DNA of 64,000 bases from positions 1,426,001 through 1,490,000 of the forward strand of contig CBDDOO010000002.1 of the NCBI GenBank assembly GCA_965231905.1, given 5' to 3'. Position numbers and translations under genes: made by a program. Positions 42,487 through 52,379 of this stretch are shown here, one piece after another (within the stretch, counting starts at the first letter, position 1; every line of letters begins with the position of its first letter). The notes beneath the pieces were generated by a model. It ran no database searches. It was not told where the DNA came from and worked only from the letters and a program-made list of their open reading frames with translations. The DNA is from G963663315 sp965231905 (GTDB lineage: Bacteria > Pseudomonadota > Gammaproteobacteria > Arenicellales > Poriferihabitantaceae).

Positions 42487-43935
42487 TTAGTCGAGTTTCT
42501 TTTTCAACAACTCATTGACCTGTTTCGGATTTGCCTTGCCCCCGGTTTCTTTCATCACCTGTCCGACAAGAAACCCAAGAACCTTGTGGTTGCCATCCTG
42601 ATATTGTTGAACCTGTGACGCATTTTTCCCGATCATCAAATCCACGACCGCTTCTATCTCGGTTGCATCCGTGATTTGTCTCAATCCTTTGCGTTCAATG
42701 ATTTCATCAACCGTTTGCGGAGTGTCCCACATCAGCGCGAATACTTCCTTGGCGATTTTTCCTGAAATCGTATGGTCTGCAATCCGGTTCAGGAGAGCGG
42801 CGAAGCGGGCGCTGTCCAACGGGCAATGCCTGATGTCCAGGCCGGACTTGTTGAGCGCCGCGCTGAAATCCCCCAGCATCCAGTTGGCGATCATCCGGGG
42901 TTCGGCGTCGCTTTCCCCACAGACTGTTTCAAAATAATCAGCCACGTCCCTGTCTGCCGTTATTTGACCGGCGTCGTGGCCGGATAACCCGAAATCGGAC
43001 TCAAACCGCGCTTTTCTGAGGTCGGGCAGTTCCGGCAACTCCCGTCGAATGGCCTCTATGAAGCTGTCTTCGAGGATCATCGGGGGTAGATCAGGGTCCG
43101 GAAAGTAGCGATAGTCATGGGCCTCTTCCTTGGACCGCATTGGACGGGTTTCATTTTTGTCGGAATCGTACAGACGGGTTTCCTGCCGGATTACGCCTCC
43201 GTCTTCCAGAATATCCGTCTGTCGTTCAATTTCATATTCGATGGCTTTTTCCACAAATCGAAATGAATTGATATTTTTCAGTTCGGCGCGGGTACCGAGA
43301 TCGGATTGCCCGCGGGGTCGAATAGACACATTGGCGTCACAGCGAAATGAGCCTTCCTGCATATTCCCATCCGAGATGCCGAGATGCCGGACCAGGGTAT
43401 GCAGTTTTTTGAGGTATGCGACGGCTTCGCGCGCGGAGCGCATGTCCGGTTCGGAAACGATTTCCAACAAGGGGGTTCCGGAGCGATTCAGATCTATTCC
43501 GGTCATGCCGTGAAAATTTTCGTGTAATGACTTGCCGGCGTCCTCTTCGAGATGAGCGCGGGTAATGCCTATGGTTTTGATACGATTTCCGATTTCTATC
43601 TGAAGCTCTCCCCGGCCAACGATGGGCAACTCGAACTGGCTGATCTGGTAACCCTTGGGCAAGTCCGGGTAGAAGTAGTTCTTGCGGGCGAAGATTGATT
43701 TCCGATTGATCCGGGCATTGATTCCCAGGCCGAACATCACAGCCAGCCTGGCCGCTTCCCGGTTCATTACAGGCAGGACACCGGGCAGCGCGATACTGAC
43801 ATCGCACGCCTGGGTATTGGGTTCGGCGCCGTAGACGGTGGAGGCCCCGCTGAAAATCTTGCTGCGGGTCATCAGCTGAACATGGACTTCCAGGCCGATA
43901 ACCGCTTCCCATCGGGTCACGGAATCTCCCGTCAT
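42487..43935 (-). CDS. gatB: Asp-tRNA(Asn)/Glu-tRNA(Gln) amidotransferase subunit B
   Basis: tRNA-binding and kinase subunit of GatCAB, which phosphorylates the Asp or Glu attached to tRNA before amidation. EAVIGLEVHVQLMTRSKIFSG opens the cradle domain, YFYPDLPKGYQISQFE is a conserved block, and NRSGTPLLEIVSEPDMRSAR follows. The C-terminal YqeY-like tail (KASQ-like KNASQVQQYQDGNHKVLGFL, GQVMKETGGKANPKQVNELL) is complete. 482 residues. It follows gatA by 19 bases. Confidence 0.97.
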   Translation of the reverse strand: MTGDSVTRWEAVIGLEVHVQLMTRSKIFSGASTVYGAEPNTQACDVSIALPGVLPVMNREAARLAVMFGLGINARINRKSIFARKNYFYPDLPKGYQISQFELPIVGRGELQIEIGNRIKTIGITRAHLEEDAGKSLHENFHGMTGIDLNRSGTPLLEIVSEPDMRSAREAVAYLKKLHTLVRHLGISDGNMQEGSFRCDANVSIRPRGQSDLGTRAELKNINSFRFVEKAIEYEIERQTDILEDGGVIRQETRLYDSDKNETRPMRSKEEAHDYRYFPDPDLPPMILEDSFIEAIRRELPELPDLRKARFESDFGLSGHDAGQITADRDVADYFETVCGESDAEPRMIANWMLGDFSAALNKSGLDIRHCPLDSARFAALLNRIADHTISGKIAKEVFALMWDTPQTVDEIIERKGLRQITDATEIEAVVDLMIGKNASQVQQYQDGNHKVLGFLVGQVMKETGGKANPKQVNELLKKKLD

Positions 43936-43954
43936 CCTGGAATCGCCCGGTCAA

Positions 43955-45409
43955 TCATTGATATTGCGCCGGAATCCGTCGATGCCAGTCTGTCTGGCGC
44001 TGGAACTGGTGAGCGACATTCAGCAGGGTGGATTCATCCAGATAGCGGCCAATCAGATGAAGTCCCACGGGCAGCCCCTGGCTGTCAAAGCCCGCTGGAA
44101 GGGACATCGCCGGCAATCCGGCCAGATTGGCGGAATTGGTGAAAATATCGTTCAGGTACATCGCGACCGGATCATCATTCTTTTCACCCAGAGCGAAGGC
44201 GGTGGCCGGGGTCGTCGGACCGAGGATAAAATCACATTTCTCAAACGCGCGACTGAAATCGTCCGCGATCAGGCGCCTCAGCTTTTGCGCCTTGACATAG
44301 TAGGCGTCGTAGTATCCGGAAGACAGGACGTAAGTACCAATCATGATCCGCCGTTGTACTTCATCGCCGAAACCTTCGGCGCGGGTTTTCTCGTACAGGT
44401 CGCCGAGGTCGTTGTATTGTTCGGTACGGTAACCATAACGTATCCCGTCAAAGCGTGACAGATTGGACGATGCTTCAGCGGGAGCCAGGACGTAATAACA
44501 GGGGATGCCGACCCGACTGTTCGGCAATTCGACCTCAATGGTTTTCGCGCCCATGGATTCGAGCTGCCTGATGCCCTGCTGAATAATGGCGGCGACTTCG
44601 TGATCAACGCCATCGTCAAAAAATTCCTTCGGTAATCCAATGGTTTTGCCCGCGATCGAATGATCCAGGACGCCGCAGTAATCCGGCGTTTCCAGTTGCA
44701 GGGACGTCGAATCCCGCGGATCAAATCCGGACATAGCCTGTAATACCAGGGCCGCGTCCTGTGCGCTGGCTGCCAGAATACCGCCCTGGTCCAGGGATGA
44801 AGCAAACGCAATCATTCCATAGCGCGACACTCTTCCATAGCTCGGCTTGATTCCGGTCAGTCCGCAGAACGCGGCGGGTTGGCGAATCGAGCCGCCGGTA
44901 TCAGAGGCGGACGCCACCGGTACAAGACGCGCGGCGACGGCGGACGCCGACCCGCCCGAACTGCCGCCCGGAACCCGTGTCTTGTCCCATGGGTTTGCCA
45001 CCGCTCCGAAATAGCTGGTTTCGCAGGAAGAACCCATCGCAAATTCATCCATGTTGGTTTTGCCAAGTGTTACCATGCCCTCGGCGTTGAGCTTGTCCAC
45101 CACGGTCGCGTTATAGGGCGATTTGAAGTTGTGCAGTATTTTCGATCCGCAGGTAGTCAATACTCCCTGCGTACAGAACAGGTCTTTGTGAGCGATCGGG
45201 ATGCCGGTCAATTGTCCGCCCGCGCCTGACGCCAGGAGTCGGTCCGAATCACCGGCTTGTTCCAGCGCGATTTCATCGGTGACTGTGATAAACGCGTTCA
45301 GGTCAGACGCGCTGTGAATGCGGTCGAGGAAGTGTCGAGTCAATTCGACGCTGGAATATTCCCTTTTACGCAGGGATTCACTGTGTTCCCGCAGTGTGTT
45401 GGCGTGCAT
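43955..45409 (-). CDS. gatA: Asp-tRNA(Asn)/Glu-tRNA(Gln) amidotransferase subunit A
   Basis: Amidase subunit that releases ammonia from glutamine and feeds it to GatB. The amidase-signature triad is visible: Lys in GIPIAHKDLFC about residue 75, and the serines in RVPGGSSGGSASAVAARLVP, with SDTGGSIRQPAAFCGLTGIK after. GSSCETSYFGAVANPWD is typical. 484 residues, intact. It lies 14 bases after gatC. The presence of GatCAB implies that Gln-tRNA or Asn-tRNA (or both) is made by the indirect route. Confidence 0.97.
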   Translation of the reverse strand: MHANTLREHSESLRKREYSSVELTRHFLDRIHSASDLNAFITVTDEIALEQAGDSDRLLASGAGGQLTGIPIAHKDLFCTQGVLTTCGSKILHNFKSPYNATVVDKLNAEGMVTLGKTNMDEFAMGSSCETSYFGAVANPWDKTRVPGGSSGGSASAVAARLVPVASASDTGGSIRQPAAFCGLTGIKPSYGRVSRYGMIAFASSLDQGGILAASAQDAALVLQAMSGFDPRDSTSLQLETPDYCGVLDHSIAGKTIGLPKEFFDDGVDHEVAAIIQQGIRQLESMGAKTIEVELPNSRVGIPCYYVLAPAEASSNLSRFDGIRYGYRTEQYNDLGDLYEKTRAEGFGDEVQRRIMIGTYVLSSGYYDAYYVKAQKLRRLIADDFSRAFEKCDFILGPTTPATAFALGEKNDDPVAMYLNDIFTNSANLAGLPAMSLPAGFDSQGLPVGLHLIGRYLDESTLLNVAHQFQRQTDWHRRIPAQYQ

Positions 45410-45423
45410 GGCGTTAAAACGGA

Positions 45424-45711
45424 TTATTCGATGACTCTGGGGACGAGATAGAGTCCGTTTTCCGCGGCAGGCGCAATTGCCAGATACGCCTCTGTCTGGT
45501 TTGTCGCCGTCACCTCGTCTTCCCTCAATCTCAGCGCCGCGTCCCGGGGATGGGACATGGGTTCAATGTCGTCAGTATCAATCTGGTTCATTTGTTCAAT
45601 CAGCTCCAGAATCCGGGAAAGCTGTATGGCGCGGGACTGTGCCTGATGGTCTTCCAGTCTGAGCCTGGCCAGTTTTGCAATGTGACTGATTTCAGCCGGT
45701 GTCAATGACAT
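45424..45711 (-). CDS. gatC: Asp-tRNA(Asn)/Glu-tRNA(Gln) amidotransferase subunit C
   Basis: Small subunit wrapping GatA and GatB. 95 residues from ATG 45711 (MSLTPAEISHIAKLARLRLE); an upstream in-frame ATG at 45738 would add nine residues not seen in the family. The MSHPRDAALRLREDEVT block and C-terminal GLYLVPRVIE are typical. First gene of the minus-strand gatCAB unit, divergent from mreB. Confidence 0.94.
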   Translation of the reverse strand: MSLTPAEISHIAKLARLRLEDHQAQSRAIQLSRILELIEQMNQIDTDDIEPMSHPRDAALRLREDEVTATNQTEAYLAIAPAAENGLYLVPRVIE

Positions 45712-45888
45712 GATGATATGATTTGCGGGGGCTGCCACCTGAATTGCATCAACTTACCATAACAATGAGTAGTTGAATAGTATGGCCCGGATTGATAAGC
45801 TATGTACAGGATTTTATGTGGTACAGTATGCTTCATACTTCAGGGTCTACTTTCTCTTTTTACCTTCTTATCCAGAGTTTTCAAAACC

Positions 45889-46932
45889 ATGTTCAAACGC
45901 CTGATTGGCCTCTTTTCCAATGACCTTGCAATAGATCTTGGTACAGCAAACACCCTGATTTATGTTCGTAACAAGGGAATTATCCTGAACGAACCTTCTG
46001 TTGTGGCGATCAAGGAATCACCCGGTCACAATGGCGCGAAAAGTGTACTGGCTGTTGGCCATGACGCCAAACGCATGCTGGGTCGAACACCGGGAACCAT
46101 TACGGCGACGCGCCCGATGAAGGATGGGGTCATAGCTGATTTCAACGTCACGGAAGATATGCTCAAGTATTTTATTCGCAAAGCCCAGGAAAACAAGCTT
46201 TTTTCGAGCCCGAGGATTATTATTTGCGTACCTTGCGGGTCGACCCAGGTAGAGAGACGGGCGATCAGGGAATCCGCTACCAGCGCCGGCGCCAGAGAAG
46301 TGTATCTGATCGAAGAACCCATGGCGGTTGCGATTGGCGCCAATCTTCCTGTTGCCGAGCCGACCGGGTCCATGGTGGTCGATATCGGCGGCGGCACAAC
46401 TGAAGTCGGTATTCTGTCCCTGGGGGGGATGGTTTATTCGAACTCCCTGCGGATCGCCGGCGATTCGCTGGATGGGGCGATTATCAATCACATGCGACAA
46501 CGCCACGGAGTCTTGATCGGTGAATCCACAGCCGAGCGCGTCAAACACACTATAGGGACAGCGTGGTCGGAGTCCGAACACAAGGAAATGGAAATCAAGG
46601 GTCGGGATATGACCGAAGGTCTGGCCCGCGGCCTGCTGATTACCAGTGAAGAGATCTATGAGGCGACCGACAATTCGATTCAGCAGATCGTTCAGGCGAT
46701 CCGGCAGGCGCTGGAAAAAGCTCCGCCGGAGTTGAGCGCGGACATCAGTGAGAAAGGAATGGTGATCGCTGGCGGCGGCGCCTTGTTGCGGGACATGGAC
46801 GCGCGGTTGATGCAGGAGATCGGCCTGCCGGTGATTCTGGCTGAAGAACCCTTGAGTTGCGTGGTTCGCGGCTGTGGCCGCGCGTTGGAGGAAATGGAGG
46901 TGATCGGTGACATATTCGCAAGTGATACCTGA
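45889..46932 (+). CDS. mreB: Rod-shape-determining actin homologue MreB
   Basis: Membrane-associated filament protein that organises cell elongation. The start at ATG 45889 (MFKRLIGLFSNDLAIDLGTA) gives 347 residues and the amphipathic N-terminal helix expected; an in-frame ATG 87 bases upstream would add unrelated sequence. Phosphate loop 1 is AIDLGTANTLIYV, phosphate loop 2 VDIGGGTTEVGILSLGG, and the adenosine motif AGGGALLRDMD. First gene of the mreBCD-mrdAB run; the 150 bases between it and gatC hold the divergent promoters, which I could not place with confidence. Confidence 0.97.
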   Translation: MFKRLIGLFSNDLAIDLGTANTLIYVRNKGIILNEPSVVAIKESPGHNGAKSVLAVGHDAKRMLGRTPGTITATRPMKDGVIADFNVTEDMLKYFIRKAQENKLFSSPRIIICVPCGSTQVERRAIRESATSAGAREVYLIEEPMAVAIGANLPVAEPTGSMVVDIGGGTTEVGILSLGGMVYSNSLRIAGDSLDGAIINHMRQRHGVLIGESTAERVKHTIGTAWSESEHKEMEIKGRDMTEGLARGLLITSEEIYEATDNSIQQIVQAIRQALEKAPPELSADISEKGMVIAGGGALLRDMDARLMQEIGLPVILAEEPLSCVVRGCGRALEEMEVIGDIFASDT

Positions 46933-47035
46933 CCAGACTGAACGCTGGATAACTGCATCGTTCATCATGTTTTACTCATTGGCCGATCATTAGTACCGCT
47001 CAATTGTTGGCGCCTGTCAGTAATCCGGATTTGTA

Positions 47036-47905
47036 ATGCTGAGTTACAATCAAAGGTTTTCAGTCAACCGGTTTATCCTCTTTTTCCTGCTGTCAACCGG
47101 ATTGATGATCATTGACCACCAAAGTAACCTGCTCGCGCCAGTCAGGGTCGTCACTTCGGTGGTCAACATTACATTCGAATCCATTGTCCGGTTTCCGGGC
47201 AATGCGGTCGCCCTGGCGAAGAGATATTATCTGGATAATACGTTGTACCAGAGATTTACCGAACTTCAACGCAAGCAGGCTGTTCTGGAGGGCCGGTTAC
47301 AGCGATATGAGGCGCTGGAACTGGAAAATCTGCGCCTCACAAAACTGCTGGGTTCATTCGAAAGCTCCACCGAACAGGTTCTGCTGGCGGAAATAATCGA
47401 GGTGAGCTACGAGCCTTACAACCAGAATATTGTGCTGAACCGGGGCGTGGAATCAGGAGTTTATCCAGGGCAGCCTGTGCTCGCGCCTGAGGGCGTGCTC
47501 GGACAGGTTTCAACAGTGGGTCTGAAGAGAAGTGTCGTGACCCTGATTACCGACCCGAGCCATGGCCTGCCTGTCCAGATTCAGAGGAATCAATTGCGGA
47601 CCATCATTCAGGGCGCCGGGCAGACAGACCGGGTCGAAGTATCCAGCCTGATCAGCCGCTCGGATATCCGGCAAGGCGACATACTGGTGACTTCCGGCAT
47701 GGGTGGACGTTTTCCGATTGGATACAAGGTCGCTGAAGTGACGGAGATCGTTGAGGACGCCAGCGCGCCATTCATGAAGATTTCGGCGTCAACCATCGCG
47801 AAAATCGGATTGGTCCGGGAAGTGCTGCTGTTGTGGAATTCCGAGCGCGCCGATCATTCCCAACCACCTGATCCGGGATGGATTTCAAGTCAGACCCATG
47901 AATAG
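47036..47905 (+). CDS. mreC: Rod-shape-determining protein MreC
   Basis: Bitopic inner-membrane protein linking MreB to the elongation synthases. One N-terminal membrane helix (RFILFFLLSTGLMII region), a coiled coil (FTELQRKQAVLEGRLQRYEA), then the beta-rich periplasmic domain with IVLNRGVESGVYPGQPVLA and VLGQV, as usual for MreC. 289 residues. It overlaps mreD by eight bases. Confidence 0.95.
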   Translation: MLSYNQRFSVNRFILFFLLSTGLMIIDHQSNLLAPVRVVTSVVNITFESIVRFPGNAVALAKRYYLDNTLYQRFTELQRKQAVLEGRLQRYEALELENLRLTKLLGSFESSTEQVLLAEIIEVSYEPYNQNIVLNRGVESGVYPGQPVLAPEGVLGQVSTVGLKRSVVTLITDPSHGLPVQIQRNQLRTIIQGAGQTDRVEVSSLISRSDIRQGDILVTSGMGGRFPIGYKVAEVTEIVEDASAPFMKISASTIAKIGLVREVLLLWNSERADHSQPPDPGWISSQTHE

Positions 47906-48392
47906 ATACCGATTCGGGAATTTTTCGTACGGATTTGTTCTGGTCACATTGACGATCGGTTTTATATTGAATCTGGTCACTTATTTCGAGTGGATGAAAT
48001 ATGCAAAACCGGATTGGGTACTGCTGATTCTGTTTTACTGGTGTCTTGAAATTCCGGACAGGGTCGGTGTTGGTTGCGGTTGGGTTTCGGGATTGATGAC
48101 CGACATACTGAATTACTCATTGCTCGGGCAGCACGCTGTAGCCAAGGCATTCGTCGCTTTTTTCGCTGTGACTGCAAGCCACAGGATACGGGGATATGAG
48201 CCGTGGCGGCAATGCATCGTTGTTTTCTTCATCGCCTCGATAGATATTGGTATTACCGTGTCGGTAGCCAATCTCACGACCGATACCGAAGTCAGACTGG
48301 TTTACTGGCAATCGGCGCTGATGTCGGCGCTGATCTGGCCTTTCATATACATGACCCTGCGTTTTCTGAGAAAACGGTTGAGCTTCGGGTGA
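47898..48392 (+). CDS. mreD: Rod-shape-determining protein MreD
   Basis: 164-residue inner-membrane protein with about five hydrophobic helices. The WVLLILFYWCLEIPDRVGVG block and GLMTDILNYSLLGQHAVAKA match MreD of Gammaproteobacteria. Its stop codon overlaps the next start by one base (TGATG at 48390-48394). Confidence 0.93.
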   Translation: MNRYRFGNFSYGFVLVTLTIGFILNLVTYFEWMKYAKPDWVLLILFYWCLEIPDRVGVGCGWVSGLMTDILNYSLLGQHAVAKAFVAFFAVTASHRIRGYEPWRQCIVVFFIASIDIGITVSVANLTTDTEVRLVYWQSALMSALIWPFIYMTLRFLRKRLSFG

Positions 48393-50281
48393 TGATGCAG
48401 AAACGAACTGAAAGCGGTATTGTCCGCAACCGGATTATCATACTGTTCATGATCATTCTGGCGCTGTTTCTGATTCTTGCGGCCAGATTGGTCTGGCTTC
48501 AGATTGATCAATACCAGCGGTTCTCTACGCTCGCCCAGAATAATCGCATCGACATCCTCCCCCTGGCCCCGGTAAGAGGTCTTATTTATGACCGCAACGG
48601 GGAAATCCTGGCCGACAATCTGATGTCCTATAATCTTGAGATATTGCCCGATCAGGTCAGGGACATGGACGTATTGCTGTACAAACTGGGTCTGCTGATA
48701 GAGCTTGACGATGCTCATCTGGAGTCATTTCGATTGCTGTTGAAAGAACGCCCTTCCTTTGTAAGGCAGACTCTGAAAGCCAATCTGAGTGAACAGGAGG
48801 TTGCCGTTGTTGCAGTGAATCAACACCGATATGACGGAGTGGAATTAAGGGCGCGACTGCAAAGATATTATCCGAAAGCGGAGCTGGCCTCTCATGTGAT
48901 CGGCTATGTTGGAAGAATCAGCGAAAATGATCTGAAGAGAATTGATAATCAGGCTTACCGGGGAATGGAGTATATCGGGAAGAGCGGCATAGAAGCGCGT
49001 TATGAATCCGAGTTACTGGGCAAGCTTGGCGTAGTTCAGGTGGAAACCAACGCGCACGGCCGAATCGTTCGCAAGCTGGAAGAAACCACCTCCGATAGCG
49101 GAAAATCCCTTTATTTGAGCCTCGACATCCAGTTACAGGAAAAGGGGGTTGAAGCGCTGCAGGGGTATGAAGGCTCAATCGTTGCCATTGAACCTGAAAC
49201 GGGAGAAGTCCTGGCTTTCGTCAGCGCTCCCGGTTATGACCCCAATCCATTTGTCAACGGCATCAGTGAAACCAAATACGAGCTTCTCAGGACATCCGAC
49301 CGCCAACCCTTGCTGAACCGGGCATTGTCGGGCCGCTATGCGCCCGGTTCCACGATCAAGGGCTTCATCTCGCTGATCGGCATGGAAAACGGAATTGGTC
49401 ATGACACGACCAGCTTCTGTCCCGGCTGGTACAGTTTACCGAACCATAGCCACCGTTACCGATGCTGGAAAAAACCCGGTCATGGCAAGCTGGACGGTCA
49501 TGACAGTCTCGTACAATCCTGTGACGTCTACTATTATCGGCTCGCGAAAAAACTGGGAATAGACCGGATACACGAAGGAATGACCCGATTCGGATTTGGC
49601 GCGGTGACCGGCATTGATTTGCTGGGAGAGCCTTCGGGTTTGATTCCCTCACAGCAGTGGAAACGACGGCGTTTCGACCAGCCATGGTATCCGGGAGAGA
49701 CCATCATTACAGGAATTGGTCAGGGTTATATGCTGGTTACACCGCTGCAACTGGCCGCCGCGACGGCCACTCTCGCTAATAACGGAAGAATAATCCCCCC
49801 CAGATTTTTATCCGTTGTAGAGGATCCTTCCAGTCAGGCCAAACAACGTCCGGCGCCTGTAGAACCCGAAATAGTCCAGTTGCGCGACAATAATTTTTAT
49901 GCGCGGGTCATCGACAGCATGGAGGATGTAGTGCATGGGGAAAAGGGCACGGCAAGAGGGATAGGCCGGAACATCCGGTATCGGATGGCCGGCAAGACCG
50001 GCACAGCCCAGGTCAAAAGCATAGCCCAGAATGAAGAATATGATGAAAACGTCGAAAAGAAATTCCGGGATCACTCATTATTTATCGGCTTTGCTCCGGC
50101 TGACGACCCCAGGATCGCGATTTCGGTGGTTGTCGAGCATGCCGGAAGCGGCAGTCGGACAGCCGCTCCGATTGCCAGGAAACTGATAGATTATTATCTG
50201 CTCGAACGATTGAAACTCTTTCCCGAACTGCCCGCCGACCCGGTGTCCGCTCTCGGAGAATTCGCGGAAATACGGTCGTGA
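48392..50281 (+). CDS. mrdA: Penicillin-binding protein 2 (elongasome transpeptidase)
   Basis: Class B PBP that crosslinks peptidoglycan during elongation with RodA. From ATG 48392 (MMQKRTESGIVRN) it has 629 residues, the usual size. One membrane anchor (IIILFMIILALFLILAARLV), the pedestal block RGLIYDRNGEILADNL, SxxK motif YAPGSTIKGF with the acylated Ser, SCD as the second motif in SLVQSCDVYYYRLAKKLG and KTG in AGKTGTAQV. It overlaps mreD by one base and rodA by four. Confidence 0.96.
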   Translation: MMQKRTESGIVRNRIIILFMIILALFLILAARLVWLQIDQYQRFSTLAQNNRIDILPLAPVRGLIYDRNGEILADNLMSYNLEILPDQVRDMDVLLYKLGLLIELDDAHLESFRLLLKERPSFVRQTLKANLSEQEVAVVAVNQHRYDGVELRARLQRYYPKAELASHVIGYVGRISENDLKRIDNQAYRGMEYIGKSGIEARYESELLGKLGVVQVETNAHGRIVRKLEETTSDSGKSLYLSLDIQLQEKGVEALQGYEGSIVAIEPETGEVLAFVSAPGYDPNPFVNGISETKYELLRTSDRQPLLNRALSGRYAPGSTIKGFISLIGMENGIGHDTTSFCPGWYSLPNHSHRYRCWKKPGHGKLDGHDSLVQSCDVYYYRLAKKLGIDRIHEGMTRFGFGAVTGIDLLGEPSGLIPSQQWKRRRFDQPWYPGETIITGIGQGYMLVTPLQLAAATATLANNGRIIPPRFLSVVEDPSSQAKQRPAPVEPEIVQLRDNNFYARVIDSMEDVVHGEKGTARGIGRNIRYRMAGKTGTAQVKSIAQNEEYDENVEKKFRDHSLFIGFAPADDPRIAISVVVEHAGSGSRTAAPIARKLIDYYLLERLKLFPELPADPVSALGEFAEIRS

Positions 50282-51360
50282 AGCAAAAACTCCCTCACTT
50301 CGATTATCCGTTGCTGACCGGGATTTTGATGTTGTGCGGCGTCGGCCTGATCGTGCTGTTCAGCGCGGTTGGAGAAAATATGAACCTGGTTGCAAAACAC
50401 AGTATCCGCGCCGGTGTCGCCCTGGTTCTGATGATTGTGGTTTCCAGGTTCCCGACAAAGGTACTGGCGCGCTGGTCTGTGCATGTTTACCTGTTCGGAT
50501 TGGCGCTGCTGGTTGTAGTGCTCATAGTGGGGTTCACAGGCAAGGGGGCGCAGCGCTGGATTGATTTGGGTCTGTTCAAATTCCAGCCGGCGGAGATCAT
50601 GAAAATTGGTGTGCCAATGATGGTTGCCTGGTTGCTCACGCGCATGCCGCTTTCGCTTGGATTCGTGCCTCTGCTCATTTCGGTTCTGGTTATCTCGGCC
50701 CCGACTGTTCTGATTATCCAGCAGCCTGATCTGGGGACTGCCCTGTTGATCGCGCTGGCTGGAATCACGGTCATCTTCCTGGCTGGAATCAGCTTCAGAT
50801 TCATCGTTTTTGTGATAGCGCTTGGCGGGCTGGTTGCCCCCATGATGTGGTATTGGGTGTTGCTCGATTATCAACGCAACCGGATATTGACCTTGCTGGA
50901 CCCCTGGGCTGATCCGCTCGGCGCCGGTTATCATACTATTCAGTCCATCATTGCAATCGGTTCCGGAGGGATCTGGGGCAAGGGATGGCTATCCGGCACC
51001 CAATCACAACTTGAGTTCATTCCGGAGCGCAATACCGATTTTGTTTTCCCGGTTTTCGCGGAAGAGTTTGGACTGGCCGGTGTTGTCGTCCTGATGTTTC
51101 TGTATTGTTTTATCGTTTTCCGCGGACTTTTGATTGCATATTCCGCAAAGGACAATTATTCTCGATTACTGGCCGGGGGGTTGTCTGCGACCTTCTTTTT
51201 CTATGTATTTGTCAATATCGGAATGGTTTCCGGTATTCTGCCGGTTGTCGGCGTGCCATTGCCATTGATAAGCTATGGCGGAACTTCCATGGTCACCCTG
51301 ATGATCGGGTTTGGCATCCTGATGAGTATTTCACGAAACAAAGATCTGTTGCGTTATTGA
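50278..51360 (+). CDS. rodA: Peptidoglycan glycosyltransferase RodA
   Basis: SEDS-family polymerase acting with PBP2. 360 residues with about ten membrane helices. Family blocks include GLFKFQPAEIMKIGVPMMVA, QQPDLGTALLIALAG, AGYHTIQSIIAIGSGGIWGK, FIPERNTDFVFPVFAEEFGL and the C-terminal GVPLPLISYGGTSMVTLMIG. GTG start at 50278 overlaps the mrdA stop (GTGA). Also called mrdB. Confidence 0.96.
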   Translation: MKQKLPHFDYPLLTGILMLCGVGLIVLFSAVGENMNLVAKHSIRAGVALVLMIVVSRFPTKVLARWSVHVYLFGLALLVVVLIVGFTGKGAQRWIDLGLFKFQPAEIMKIGVPMMVAWLLTRMPLSLGFVPLLISVLVISAPTVLIIQQPDLGTALLIALAGITVIFLAGISFRFIVFVIALGGLVAPMMWYWVLLDYQRNRILTLLDPWADPLGAGYHTIQSIIAIGSGGIWGKGWLSGTQSQLEFIPERNTDFVFPVFAEEFGLAGVVVLMFLYCFIVFRGLLIAYSAKDNYSRLLAGGLSATFFFYVFVNIGMVSGILPVVGVPLPLISYGGTSMVTLMIGFGILMSISRNKDLLRY

Positions 51361-52379
51361 TGAAGAGCCCGCTATCACACGCTTTTGGAAAAATCGTCCG
51401 GCGATTCGCAGGGCCGGCGCTGCTGGCGCTGGCGCCTGGAATACCGGTTAATGCCTGGGCGCTGGATGTGGATCAATACCCCGCGCTCCAGGAACTGGTC
51501 AAAGTCATGTCCGGTGAAGACGGTTACCCCCGGGACGAGCTGGTTGAACTTCTCGACGGTGTGTCAATAGATGAAAAAGTCCTGTCGCTGATGGACCGGC
51601 AATACGAAGCCCTGCCATGGTTCAAATACAGGAAATTGTTCATAAACCAGAACCGGATTGAAGATGGCGTCAGGTTCTGGAACGAGAATGAAGCGATTCT
51701 GGGCAGGGCGTTTCAGGAGTATGGGGTCCCGCCCGCTGTCATTGTGGCGCTGATCGGAGTTGAAACCCACTACGGCGCCCGCATGGGCGATAGAAGTGTA
51801 CTGACCAGCCTGGTTACGCTGTCGGCCGCTTATCCACGGCGAAGCCGGTTTTTTACCCGTGAATTGAGAACCTTTCTGAACACGACCCGAAGGGAGGAAA
51901 TCAATCCGGCGACGGTGCAGGGTTCCTTTGCCGGCGCTATCGGAATCCCCCAGTTCATGCCGACCAGTTACGAGGCTTATTCGGTTGATTTCAATGGCAA
52001 TGGACGACGTGGTCTGGACAATGAAGTTGCAGACGCGATTGGCAGTGTCGCCAACTATCTGAAAGTGCACGGCTGGGCGCGCGGCGAGAAGATCTATTCC
52101 GATGCGGTTTCACCGTTACCGGAATCGGCGTCGTCCCTGGTCCGCAAAAAAGCCAAACCGATACATGATACCTCTGCCCTGATTGGTTCCGGGGTCAGTT
52201 TCGATGCATCCGGAGGCGGCGAAAAGAGCGCCTTGTTCTGCCTGGATGATAAAGACGGGAAACGATGTGTCGTGGGGTTCCGTAATTTTTATGCGATCAC
52301 CCGCTACAACCCCAGCGTCAATTATGCGTTGGCGGTCTCGGAATTGTCAGAAGCGATAGACAGGAGGCGCCACCGATGA
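51360..52379 (+). CDS. mltB: Lytic murein transglycosylase B
   Basis: Cleaves glycan strands with formation of 1,6-anhydromuramic acid. ATG 51360 overlaps the rodA stop by one base and gives 339 residues. The signal segment ends near NAWA; no lipobox Cys is visible, unlike E. coli MltB, so the protein is probably periplasmic. The catalytic Glu is in ALIGVETHYGARMG. FAGAIGIPQFMPTSYEAYSV and the DFNGNGRRGLDNEVADAIGS blocks are typical. It overlaps rlpA by four bases. Confidence 0.94.
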   Translation: MKSPLSHAFGKIVRRFAGPALLALAPGIPVNAWALDVDQYPALQELVKVMSGEDGYPRDELVELLDGVSIDEKVLSLMDRQYEALPWFKYRKLFINQNRIEDGVRFWNENEAILGRAFQEYGVPPAVIVALIGVETHYGARMGDRSVLTSLVTLSAAYPRRSRFFTRELRTFLNTTRREEINPATVQGSFAGAIGIPQFMPTSYEAYSVDFNGNGRRGLDNEVADAIGSVANYLKVHGWARGEKIYSDAVSPLPESASSLVRKKAKPIHDTSALIGSGVSFDASGGGEKSALFCLDDKDGKRCVVGFRNFYAITRYNPSVNYALAVSELSEAIDRRRHR

